From Strix aluco (Eukaryota > Chordata > Aves > Strigiformes > Strigidae), in assembly GCF_031877795.1 (NCBI RefSeq), contig NC_133940.1, positions 5,209,985 to 5,273,984 of the forward strand: a stretch of DNA of 64,000 nucleotides. The letters run 5' to 3'. Positions 36,001 to 47,790 of this stretch are shown here, in pieces. Made by a program: the position numbers and the translations under genes. Under the pieces are notes generated by a model, which was not told the origin of the DNA, made no database searches, and saw nothing but the letters and a program-made list of their open reading frames with translations. Each line of letters opens with the position of its first letter. The first letter of the stretch is position 1.

Positions 36001-37931
36001 GAGACCAGAGATCATCCCTGGTGTACTCCAAATGCACCCCAGTGTGGCATGCCAAGCACGCACACCTTTGTCCCACGCACTGCAGAGGGACGTGCCCAGC
36101 CCCGGCAGGGGTCACGGTGCAGAGACGTACATAATCTGAACCAGATCATGTCTGTGCAGGCAGGGTGGGATCTGATGGGGGTCCCTCAAAGTGGAGGGAG
36201 CCTGTCCGCAGGCTCTCAGCTGGAGCCGATGGCAGGGAGGCGACGCGCTGACTCCCCAGCTCTGCCAGCTTCAGGCTTTGCAGCAAATTTTGCTTTTGTC
36301 ATTGCCCATGTGTTTGGTGGACAGGGGACTCCTGTCTTCTAGGAGGCTGTTAGAAAATGCCTTTCAACAGCAGTCAAATTCACCAAAAAAAAAAAAAAAA
36401 AAAGAGCAAGCCATAATTACACCCACACAGCTCTCCACACTGCGCTAAGCTTCACCCCCCTGTCAGAAATGCACCCGCACCGATAGAGTGGATATGTTGA
36501 TTAAAAGTCCCCCAAAATGAATAGATCAAGAGAAATCTGCCATACCCCTGCAGCAAGGGTGAAGTGCTTTTTAATTAAGGACAAAGAGATGCAAATGTCC
36601 TGAATCATCACAAGCAAATAGTAAAATAGCACCTGTCAGAATATTAAAAAACAAGCACTCAGCGTTCCCTTGTGATCAGCTCGAAGGAGGCCTTGCGTTT
36701 AAAAAAAAATAAAAATTCCACCGAGAGTTGAAAAATGTAATAGGCTGAGAGCGAGTGAGGAAAATGGCTCGATAAAAACAAGCGGGTATTACTTGCTGGT
36801 GATTTTGGTGCAGGAATGTGTCAGCGCAGCCGACAGAAGGGTCTGGAGCATCCCTGGCCCCATCAGCGGCAAACCCCGCTCCTCCCAGGTGCGAGATCCC
36901 TGCCGCCACCCTACAAAGCCCCTAATCACAGAGCTCAAATAACCCCAGTCAGCTGGGAAAAAAACCCGACTTAATGCACACTGAAGTGCTTTGTTGGAGG
37001 ATCAGCCTCGGGGTCTGCTCCGTGCCCATCCCCTCGCCCATGTCAGACCTGTCCGTGCGGAAGGAGAGGGGATTTAAGTCTTTCTGGGTAATGAAGGCGA
37101 CAGGGTTGCGTTTCAGAGCCGTGTGACAAGACTCCGTAAGCTGTTCTCCTCGCTGAGCATTTGTTTGCGAGGCAGCCTGGGAACACGCAGGAAGGGTCCT
37201 GCACATGTCCAGAGCCTTTATTAGGATGGATTACAGGGGAAAGCAGCTGGAAAGGATGCCTGGATGCCGATGCTGCTGGGGAGAGCAGGCAGGCGGTCTC
37301 AGACTGGTCAGGGCAGACAATTATTTTCCCAGAATAAAAGCTTTGGCGGATTCTTTTGTGTTTTGGATGTTTTCATTGCTATCATTGCTTGCTCTCACCT
37401 AAAACCATTTGTGTTCAAGTTAAAAACCCAGAAATGGGGGAGAGTAGTGCTGCGAGGAGCACCCCATTCATGCAGCCTCCCCTCTGGCCTCCAGCTGCTG
37501 GGCTGCACCCCAAAATGGTGGCTTTTAATGACACGGCTGAGGCCACCGTTGTACCGAAGCCAGGGGGGATGAGGGCTGGGAGAGGCAATGAAAGGGGCGA
37601 GTGTTGGGAAGCGCAGCGAGAGCCAGTGCAGCCCAGAAGCAGCGACAAAGGGCCGGGGCTGTGAAAGGAAGGCAGAGCGAGAGGGAAATGCCTAGAATAA
37701 TAAGTGACGGCCGGACGGATGCTTTTGAAGGGCACTTGGATATCTTGGGTCTCCTGCCTGACCTACTTAAAACTGGTGTGATCTGATGAAGGAGCATCCT
37801 CCAGCTCTAAATATAAACTTTGCTCCTCTTTATTTAAATTCCTTCCCTCTGCCACCCAGGGGCACGACTGTGGCCGACAGCTCGGTGCAAGGCACTGTAC
37901 CTCTTCTGTAGGTCCCAGAGTCCTGCAGAAG

Positions 37932-37964
37932 CCCCCCCCCCCCCCCCCCCCCCCACACACACAC
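37932..37964 (+). repeat. Poly-C run with (AC)n
   Basis: Twenty-three consecutive C residues run directly into five AC units. This is a highly slippage-prone site and likely length-polymorphic. On the minus strand it is a long G run capable of forming a quadruplex. Confidence 0.95.
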
Positions 37965-39779
37965 TGGGAGGGCTGGGGACCCCAGTGAGAGCTGCTGGGC
38001 TCTTTTCCTGTCAGAATGGGCCATGCAGCAGCAGATGCCCTAGCACAGAGCCCAGAGGGCCAGCGCTGGCATCACACATTTTTCTAGCAGCCTATTTATA
38101 AACAGGAGCAAAACTGCACTCCAGAGGGCATTGCCTATAGGGGAATTATGGGCTGCACAGTTCTCGGGTAGCCATTCGCAGCACAAGATGCAGAAAACTG
38201 CACATCAGGACCGTAAAGTCAGGGGTCTCCCATTAGCATCTTGTACATGCGTGATTGGCAGTCAAAGATTTTTCATTTTAAATGAACTGCAAACCTGGTA
38301 CACAGCAGAGTCCTGAGGCATCTAAACGATTGGCAAATTTAGGCAGAATTTGGCAATTAGTTTAAGCGAGAAGAAAAACAAACAAAACCACAGTCCAAGA
38401 AAAAACAACTGCTATCAAAGTACTTTTTCCAACCTGTTTTAAAATAAAATATTTTGCTTAAAAATGCCAAAATGTTTCATCGATCCATTTTCTAAATTAA
38501 GTGCTTCAAGTTTTTCCACTTCAGCACACCATTGTTCATTTAAAACTCGATTTTCTTTAAATAAAAAGGGTAGGAAAAGAACCACTGTTTTGGTTTGAAC
38601 AACATACTGAGATGACAAGATGAATTTTTTTCATTTTTCCTGTTTCACTGGAAAGCCATATTAAAAAAAAAAAAAAAGAGATGTTTTGATTCCATCTGAA
38701 CCAAATTTAATCCATTCCTCACTCTGCTCCAGAGCAATTTCCATATCTGCAATGTGCATTCCCCGGAGAGCCGCTCTCGCTGCAGCCCCAGCCCCACGCT
38801 CACTCTCAGCGTGCACAGCCAGAGCTGGCGTGAAGGGGATGTTCAAGCAACACTTGGCCAGTTTTGTTCAAGCAGCTCAGCAGCAATCATGTATCCAGCA
38901 TGAGGCCAAATAGTGACCCCCAGCATAGATTAGGACCCCTAAGCAGTGAGAAGGCCACGGGCAGGCGCAGGGGGAGTGGACAGCCTGGCCCCCGCTCCCG
39001 TGCAAAGCCCAGCAGCAGCACATCCCCAGCTGGGACTGGGACATCGTGCTGTCCCCAGGCAAGAGGGGCTGCCACCACCCCGGACTGTTGGGCTAAAGCC
39101 AGGTATGCTGCATCTCTGCTCTCATCCTTCCTGCAAGAGCGACAAGGTCAGGACGCACCAGGGGCTTCTGGAGCTCTAGGTCTTCCCATTGCCACGTGGG
39201 GGACAAGGTGGGTTTGGTGAGAATTCCCAGCAGATCAGCGTAAGATTCATAATACTGTTTTATCAAGGACTTTCATCAAGCCCTTACAGCTCCCTAAGGA
39301 TATAAAATTTCCAGCTCATAGACTCTGGGACTGTATGAGCTATTTAAGAACCTTCAGTATGCTTTATTCAACTTCCTTGCTTTGGTGGCAAAAACGTATG
39401 TGGGATTAGAAAGAAAAGACAATTAAATGAAAAAACAAGTCATTACAGAAAGCTAGCAAGCTGCACGTCTCTCAGTACCACCGTCAGAATTAGATGAGTT
39501 TGTTCCCTTTGTGGAGATAGGCCCCGTTAATTTTCTTGGCAGGATCTCCCATGTTAAAGCAACAAGGCGAATGTTTGCTTTGACTTTTCGACAGTGTTTG
39601 TGAACCCTGGGAAGCTTGGGGGGGAAAAAAAGACAAATTCTCTTCATCTGGAATGCTATACACGTTAATTTTTGCAAAGCTCAAATTTAGGGTCAAATTT
39701 GAACTGACAGGGTCTCCTTGAAGGAGGAGGAGGGGCAGAAGATAATATTTGGTAAAGAGAAGAGAAAGATGAGACAGGC

Positions 39780-40300
39780 AAAGTAGATTTTTTTTTAAGC
39801 TTGCAGGGAGATACTAAGCTCAATAATCAGACAAGAAAGGCAACGAGCAGCTATCAAAGCAGCAGCCGTTTTAAGAGCTGTACTCATCTGAAAGCGACTT
39901 TTAGTTCTTGTGAAAACTGCCGCCTTAACAGCTGTCCCAATTAGAGCCAGCCGGAAATTTCCCAATAAACCAACATTTTTGTCAGAAAATAATTCGCTGA
40001 GTCTGAAATGCTCCAAGTTGGCTGAACTTTTGTTGAATCGAAAAGCAGGGCTCCAACTGGGTCCGGTGCTCAGCTGCCAGGTTTGCGCTACGAGCGGCAG
40101 CGCTGACGGAAAAGTCAATTTTGCTGAGCAGCTGCAGGCGCCAGGAAGAGCCTGGTTCCCATAATTTATGTTTGGGATTTGGTTTGAGTTGAAAAAAAAG
40201 ATAAAAAGGCAACTGAGTTCCTTATAAACTTGAACTTGAGCCAGTTGAATTTGCTCATGCCATGATTCCATATGCCTGACCCGTTTGAGGATCTGGCGGC
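39780..40300. promoter_or_regulatory. Candidate conserved non-coding block (intergenic)
   Basis: This is unique, non-repetitive sequence rich in short A/T motifs (AATAATCAGAC, AATTAGAGCC, TTTCCCAATAAACC, AATTCGCTGAGTC) with retained CpGs such as 'aaagcgac', 'ccgccttaac' and 'gctacgagcggcagcgctgacgg'. Retained CpGs in an AT-rich setting suggest constraint. It sits in the spacer between the two receptor genes. Confidence 0.25.
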
Positions 40301-43300
40301 TGGATCTACAAGAAAAAAAAAAAAAGCAACCCCAAAGTGCTGTGGAGAGGCCAGTGCTGGAAGTGGCTCCTGCCAGGAGAGATGGCTCTTGGCCGTGGCC
40401 ACATCTGCGTGACCCCGAGGCCAGCAGGTCTCCCAGGGTCTCTCCTTCCCTGGGGTGACCCCAGCAGAAACATCCTGATGCCACCTTCCTCCTCTTTTCT
40501 TTTATTTTTTAAATACAGTGAAAGCAATGACTATGCTTATTAGGTTTTTTTCAGCTACATCTTTGAAGACTGATGTGTTACCACTGGACGTATCACCAGA
40601 TTTGTTCCAGCTGCCTCACCGCATCAGAAACTTATTTAAAGAAGGAAAAAGTCAACAAGACTTAGTCTAGGAGACCCAGTGCAGAGCTTCACATGAGCAT
40701 GGAGAGATTTTAGCTAGCTGTATTTAAATTATATTTAAAAAAAAAAAAAAGTCACCAGGCAGGTCAACCCAGACTCCCCCCAACTACCTTCTAAGGGTCT
40801 GCCAGGCTCCGAGGCAGCTGCTGGGGGCCAGAGAAGTCTCTGGGGCAAACTGGAGCTGTGTTTGCAGAGGAAAAAAAAGCTGTTGATGCTCTGTGCGACT
40901 CCTGACCAGCAGGGAAAAGCCTTTCTGTGAGTGGTGATGATTAATTACTAATGATAATTAACCTACAACAGTGGCACTCAGAAACTAGAGCAGAGGCACA
41001 TGTCCCATCACATGCAGCTCTGAATGAAAACAGATCTCCTGCCCCAAAGGGGTTTCTTTTAAAAAATGCCTAGAAATGATGACTGACACAATTGGAGCTT
41101 TTCCCCACGCGAGCGCTCCCCGGGGCGGTTCGCAGGGCGCAGAGCCCGCTTGTAGGGAGCAGTTTCCCTTCCCACACTGCCGGCTGTGGCTCATGGAGGG
41201 TCTCTGCCGCTTGGCCGGGCGACTCCCAGGGCAGCCCCGCAGGGCTGTGGTGCCCCGAGCCTCCCTCTGCCCCAGCGAGAGGTGCTGTGTTGGGGCCCTG
41301 CTGCCTCCCCATCCCCAGTCCCATCCAGTGCCCACCACTCACTGGCCCCATCACCGTGCAGGCACAGCACCCGACACTGCCCATGGTGCTGCCCCTTCCG
41401 CCAACAGAAATGGAGGGGTGAGGGGCTGGAGCTTGGCATCGTCCCCCTTTGGTCCATTAAAGTGATGTTAAGGGCTTCTTGCTAAGGGCCCTGTGAAGCG
41501 AGGAAAAAAAAAAAGCATCTGCCACATTCTCCATTTCATCTTGCAAGATGTGAGATCCCACCCCTCGCACTGCCTATCCCTGCTGACAGCCGTGCTTCCT
41601 ACGGAGCAAATGGGCTTGAAACTCCACGATCAAAGTCATTTGCATTGATTTCCATGGCCTGGTTTCTCTGCCTGGATTCTCCCTGTCCCTCTAGCCGCCC
41701 TGCCCCTTTGGAGCAGGAGCACCAGCGTCTTGCCTATTTGGGGTTTTGCTGGATCCCTGTTGCCTTCCCAGAGGAAGAAAACAAAATATTGGTGCTGGAC
41801 GCCAGTGTTTACCTGCAGGTTTAGCAGCACATGCACTGAGCTGCTTTTGCTTGACCCAGTCTCGAGGCGGATGTTTCTCTTCATACTGTTTCCCAACCAG
41901 CTTTCCCAACGCTGGTCCCTCACGGGTCACATCAGCAGCTCGCCTGTCCTTGGGCTCTGTTTCCTACCCGACCAGCTCGCTCGTCAGCCCCGGTCTGTGC
42001 CTCCTAACCAGCCTGCCCCCTCAAAACCTCTCAGCCCCCAGCGGGCTTTGCTGTAGGGCCAGTTGCCCCGGTGGATGGCAGCCAGTGTCCCCAGCCCAGG
42101 CAATCCTGAAAGGGCTGCTTCTGCTTTCTGTCCTGCTCAGAAAAGGACCATAACAGCATCTCTCACTCTGGGAGAAAAGAGGGTCTCCATGGCAGCTAGG
42201 AACAGCACTAGCATGACAGTAAGACTGTGCAAGAAACTTGATTTTTTTTTCTTAGAGAAAATGCTTCTATTTTTGACAAAAGGCCTTTTTGAGGTATGAA
42301 ACCTCTTATGAAACTTCTCCCACATCAGTGCTTTACATAAACTATTTTGCTGTAGTTGTGTTATTCATTGCACACATTTTACACCAGCGTGAACTAGTTT
42401 ATCTCCAGAGAATGGAAACCAGAGCCTGTCTGTGGGGCAGGGCATCCTGCAAGCCTCTGCAGGTCACCTTGTCCAAGACATGCCTATCACAAACAATACT
42501 TCAGCCTGGTGCGACTCCTCCAAACAGAGCAGAGCCACACTACAGAGCAGGAAAAGGGTCTCACCAGCCTGAACATCGCCTTTAGCTGTGCAGCAAGAGA
42601 GTATAAATGGGCCAGGAAACATCACACAGGTGCATCCTGAGTCACAGCTTCTGCCAGTGGGAGCTGCAAAAGTGAATGCTGTTATGCTGATGTGCTCCTG
42701 GAGAGCCCATGGCCCTAGAGCATGGGGGGAAGACAGCCAGCTACATCCTCATAACAGGGTGAAGAGTCCATTAGTATCACCGCCTTATTTTTTTTTTCTC
42801 TGAGCCTGAGATGTCAGGGCTGATAGCAGATAGTTTGTTTCACAGTGAATGTACAGCGATAGGTCAGAGGAACAAGTGAAAATGCCACCTTTGAGGGGAA
42901 TTAGATCATTAAAATGTCACAGTAGTACCTTGGGAAGCCAACCGAAGATTCCAGCTGCAGTTTCTTGCTCCCTCTGCTAGAAAAAAAATAACACCTGCCA
43001 AGCGAGACCAGGCCTTCTAAAGAGATTATTATTTTTTTCTACCACCATTGTTTCACACCACTCTGCCAGCAAGAGAATCGTGATCTCATTTTCCATTGCC
43101 ACAAAGTCTAATTTGGCGGGGGGGAGTGTAAACACTTTCCTCCAAGCCAGAACTAAAGGATAAAGGGAGTGCTCTGGGGATGGTAGCACAGAAAGGAAAC
43201 CTATACACCACCCAACCTCCCATCCCATCTGATGAACATTACATTAATGGCAGTGCTATGCTAGGATTATTCCCTTTTCTAGCTTTTCACCCTCAGGGCA

Positions 43301-43347
43301 TTTTCTCCAGCAGCAATTTGACTCAGTGGGTCTTTGTTACTGCTCCC

Positions 43348-44343
43348 TGTGCTGGGTTTGTGTGTGTGTGTGTGGTGGGTTTTGGTAGCGGGGCAGGGGG
43401 CTGTAGTGGTGGGTTGCCCCTGTGAGAAGCTTCTCGACGTTCCCCCAGCTCCAAGTCGGACCCACCTCTGGCCAAGGCCGAGCCAATTAGTGATGGTGGC
43501 TGCACCGCTGTGATAAGGTATTTAAGAGGGGAAAGCTAGGAGGAGGAGGGGGAGTTGTGAGGAGGGCGTCTGTGTGAACACTGAGGTCATTGGAAGAAAG
43601 GAGGAGGAAGTGGGGGGAAGTGCAGCCCCCCTGCAGCACCTGTTGAGAGGGCAGGCCATTCCCCTGCCACCCGTGGGAGGTCCACAGTAGAGCAGATGCC
43701 AACCTGCAGCCTGTGGAGGACTCCATGCTGGAGCAGGTGACTGTTCCCAAAGAAGGGCAGGACTCTGTGGGAAGAAGCAGCCCCCACTCTGTAGTAGTTC
43801 GTCGCTGGGAGGATTGCAACACATGGGGGTGACCCATGTCGGAGCAGCACAGGAAAAGCTGCAGCCTATGGGAAGGTCTCACGCCAGAGAAAGTTCATGG
43901 AAGGTTCACTGTCTCCCATGAGAGGAACCCCACGATGGAGCAGGGGAAGAGGGCGAGGAGTCCTCCCCCTGAGGAGGAAGAGGCAGTGGGACTGACCCCT
44001 GTGCCCCTGGTGGGGAGGAGATAAAGAAATCGGGAGCAAAGCTGAGCACGGGAAGAAGGGAGGGGTGGGAGGAAGGTGTTTTTAAGATGTGGTCATGCTT
44101 CTCACTGTCCTGCTCTGTCTGTTAAGTGGTGTGTTGTTAGTGTTTGAATAAAATTGATGTTCTTTTTTAATTCCCCTGAGAAGTCTGTCTTTTGCCTGTG
44201 ACTGTAATGGGTGAGTCATCCCTCCTTGTCCTTATCTCAATTCCCAAGCCTTTTACTTTATTTCTCCTTCCCATTCCTGAGAGGGAAGGGGTGAGTGAGT
44301 GGCTGCCTGGTGCTCAGTTGCCCTCTGGGCTCAAACCACAACA
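43348..44343 (+). mobile_element. Solo LTR of an avian endogenous retrovirus (ERVL-like)
   Basis: The 996 bp segment starts TGTGCTGGG and ends CAAACCACAACA, giving TG...CA termini. It has LTR layout: a (GT)n-expanded start, a CCAAT box (43483-43487), a TATA-like TATTTAAG (43519-43526), a middle part built of degenerate repeated 'ggagcagg...' units, and a poly-A signal AATAAA at 44147-44152 followed by U5. No gag, pol or env coding sequence adjoins it, so it is a solo LTR left by recombination. The overall sequence matches a common type of bird LTR. A clean target-site duplication at the inferred ends is not visible; TTGTTA occurs at 43334-43339 and 44346-44351 but is slightly offset. Confidence 0.8.
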
Positions 44344-47300
44344 CCTTGTTAGAAATTTTCTTTCCAAGTACATATGGAAGGAGATCCTCACATTTTAGAA
44401 GGGGCCACAGTAGGTAAAGCCGAGTCCTTGCTGTGTTTCTTGTCCCATCTGCCAGTGTCTGCCCAGAGGCGATGCTAAGGAAAGGGGCAGGTATACGGAT
44501 GGTTCCTCCCTTTCCAGGAGGAGCTTCCATGTTTCAGCAAGTCATCTCTCATGAGTTGCCATTGTCCTGTTGTCTCCTTGCTTTTCCAGGCTCTTGCTCC
44601 CCCCTCTCCCTTGGCAGGGCTGGGAATTGCTTCCCACACCAGCTCAGGATGGAGAAGCAGAGCCAAAACCAGCTTTGACTGCTGTCAGGCTACCTTATCT
44701 AGGTAGCCAGTCACAGGAGAGCTGATAGCAGCAGCTGCCACCACCACTCCTGACTTTTCTCTCTATTTCTCTCCTTCTGCTTACTCTCAGGAGAACCACC
44801 TCCACAGCTAGCCCGAACCTTCCCAAAACTCAGAGCATTCAGGCCCTCAAAGTGGTGACCCTTTGCTCTCCCCCTGCACCATGCCTCAGTGCCTAATTGT
44901 TCTAATAGTTTTTCAAAGACTTCATTCATCTTCTGCCGTAATTCAAGTCTTTGTTCCATACCATGATGTAGAGGGAATAAAGCAGAGTGAGGACAATGAA
45001 AAATCAAACACCGAGGGGCAGATGACTCCTTCCCTTTGACCGTGCACACAAGGAAAATCAAAGCTACCTGGGTTTTTGTTTGTCAACACCAATCTGGTCC
45101 AGGCGAGATAATAACCACAAATGCACAAGGCTGGGGTGCAAAGAATGGGAAGGGAGCATGCTATTGTGGCTGGCTGAATGGTTTGACTGCTGGCAAAGCA
45201 AAGCCTTTTGTCCACTGATTATTTTTTTTTCCTTGCAGACTACTTTATTGGTTACCTTTTGTTTCCCCTCTCTCTTCATATTACGTCATTTGGAGGATAT
45301 TTCCAGAAGTTTAGGGGTGGCTGGGAAAGTGTAATTCAAAGCAAGGGCTTCCTTGAGCTGAACCTCCACTTCTAAAGGGGATATTAATGCTGCACTGGAG
45401 TCTGACTGCATCAGTTGAATTCACCCTAGCAAATTTTTAACTCTTAGCCCATTTTCAGCCTGTTAGGCACAGATTAACTGTTGGGTTCATCTGTTTGCAA
45501 GGTGATCTCTGTGCCCCAGGGACAGCCAGCAAAGCCCCAGCTAGTCCTTTCCTGTCTTTGATTGGATGATGATTTTTTCTTTTAATCAGAAGAATCACAG
45601 ATGGTAAATAAATGAAAAGCCTCAAAACAACAAATTAATATCTATTTACGCTAAAACTCACTGTTTTGTTTGCAACATACCTGTGCATCAGGGGGGATTG
45701 TGGTTATTTTGAACTTTTCTGACCAGCTCCAGCGCTGAGCACAGGCAATAAGCTAGGAAGATTTGGAGTCATGCCACACAGCAGGTTCAAGGCAGGGAGA
45801 CACCCAAGAACCAGGATATATTCACAACTGAGGCTTTGAATCTCCAATCCTCCTGGTGTTTATAAGGAGGGGGAGAGAGGGATTGTTTAACTTTGAAACT
45901 CTAAAATGGCCTTGGTGTCCACAAAGGTTTTAGGAGTGCTTGCAACACAGCAGGAGCCAAGGATTAAGCTCTAAATCCATGTTTTGTCCCTGAAAAGCTG
46001 CCCTGATCACTAATAAAGTGAACTCTGTGCTCTCAAGAAATATTTATCCAGACTGTTAACACTCCCTGCTATTCTTGGGCATGACTGGCAGCCAGCAGCC
46101 AGGAGCAAAACTGTAGAAGCCCTTCAGCCTGAGCTTGAAGTGCCCCCACTGAGCAGAGCGAGGGCAAAGAGAGGGTCGGAATAGCAAGGGGATACCGATG
46201 GGGGTGGAGGCACCTCGTCAGAACTGTGACAGCATCATCAGCAGCCTGAGCCAGAATAGCAGGGAACCTGGGGTCAAGGCAAAGGGCCACTGCTGGCGCT
46301 GCAGGGGGAGTCTCCAACGCAGCATCTCCGCACACCGCTGCTGCCTCCACGTAGCTCTCGTCTGTCCCCCATTTCCATAAACCTCATTTACCTCACATGC
46401 GGCAAAGAGGAAGGAGCAGCAGCGTGACAATACTCGTTCAGTTGGCTCCTGCAAAATGCAGCACTTTGCAAAACAGGCTCTGCTCTTCCGTAGCATCTTC
46501 CGACACGTTGTGCCTCTGCAGCCTGTAAGACCAAGGGGAGAGGTGACCACTCCCCAGAGGGGAGGGCTACAGCCAACTCCTGCTACCGAAATTTTGTCTG
46601 GGAAGCCACTTTGCACCATCAGTGTGAATACCACAACCTGGGCAAGACTATTACAGAGCTGCAGCCCTTTCAGGCAGTGGGAAAGTAATGGATCAAAGGG
46701 CACCAAGCCTGTACACCACATGAGAAGTCCTAGCATGTTCTGGGATTTCCCAGGCTGATGTGAACCCGTTTTTTGAAGTGCTGTCCTAGAAACCATCCTC
46801 CGGTGTGCTGCTGCAGGAGCACTGCACATCCCACAGGCCACGGGGAGATCCCAGCACATGGGCACAGGAACTTGGGGGCTCCGCTTGGGCGAAACATCAC
46901 TCCAAAAGCCCCGAGTCAGGCACCAAGCAGCACGCACACAGCTGAATAGCACTGGACTGGTGTCGCATTAACCCTGCCTCTTTGGGCACTGGCCGCATGT
47001 ACACCATGCTACAGCTCCCCAGCACTCAGCTGTTGCTCAGGAGCTGCTGTACTCAGAGGTATAGGCAGAAGGAAACACACTGCGCCTTTGTGTGCACAGC
47101 TTGTCCCAGCCAGATCATTGGCTGTGCAGACCCCTTGGCTCCGTCAGCCCCCAGAGCCATGACTGAGATACTCAAGATGGGACATAGTGCATAAAGGTTG
47201 TATAATTGTGTGAGGCACGCAGAGGATGGACAGGGATCAAGGGCTCACCTTCTCTTCTAATGCACAAGGAGACATCAAATGGAAGGGGAAAATCATAGTC

Positions 47301-47404
47301 CCCAAACCTAAATGGGAACTGCTTTCTGCAAGCTGTTGTGGGCACAATTGATATGAGCTCAAGAAGCAGCTGGACCAACTCGCAGAACAACAATCCATCA
47401 AGTT
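44344..47404. other. Intergenic spacer, nothing recognised
   Basis: Unique sequence lies between the solo LTR and the CR1 fragment. No repeats of note and no supported exon. The 244-codon minus-strand frame at 46218-46952 is cysteine- and leucine-rich but shows no domain, repeat or signal structure. Confidence 0.55.
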
Positions 47405-47790
47405 ATTAGAATAAAATATTTTTAGTTAGAAGGGACCTACAATGATCATCTAGTCCAACTGCCTGACCACTCCAGGGCTGACCAAAAGCTAAAACAAATT
47501 AAGGGCCTTGTCTAAATGTCTCCTAAACACTGACAGGCTTGGGGCATCGACCACCTCTCTAGGAAGCCTGTTGCAGGTTTGACCACCCTCTCTGTAAAGA
47601 AATACTTCCTAATGTCCATTCTAAGCCTCCCCTGGTGCAGCTTTGAACCATTCCCACACATTGAATCACTGGGTACAAGGGAAAAGAGCTCAGCACCTCC
47701 CTCTCCACTTCCCCTCCTCAGGAAGCTATAGAGAACAATGTCGTCACCCCTCAGCCTCCTTAACAGAAGGGTAATATAATTAAACATAAG
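47405..47790 (-). mobile_element. CR1 LINE fragment
   Basis: Reading the plus strand, this is the reverse complement of a CR1 3' region. It shows 'gttagaagggacctacaatg', 'atctagtccaactgcc', 'ttggggcatcgaccacctct', 'aatacttcctaatgtccatt' and 'ctaagcctcccctggtgcag', the familiar CR1 landmarks in order. It is 5'-truncated and diverged, with its original 3' tail at the left. It has no intact reverse transcriptase. The right boundary is approximate. Confidence 0.93.

Larger units (their letters stand above)
36001..43347. other. Intergenic spacer with homopolymer runs and AT-rich blocks
   Basis: The stretch holds an A run at about 36384-36402, a C run with an adjoining AC repeat (37932-37964), an A run near 38661-38676 and a candidate conserved block at about 39780-40300. 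No gene is supported. A 229-codon minus-strand open frame at 39795-40484 has a low-information, Phe/Ser/Ala-rich composition without a recognisable domain. Confidence 0.55.

Noticed and set aside
43348..44343. Possible full provirus at the LTR
   Set aside because: Only one LTR is present, with no adjacent gag, pol or env frames and no second LTR, so it is a solo LTR.
46218..46952. A 244-codon minus-strand open frame
   Set aside because: It has no domain, repeat or conserved motif and no regulatory context. The length is within what chance gives in 64 kb of moderately GC-rich DNA.
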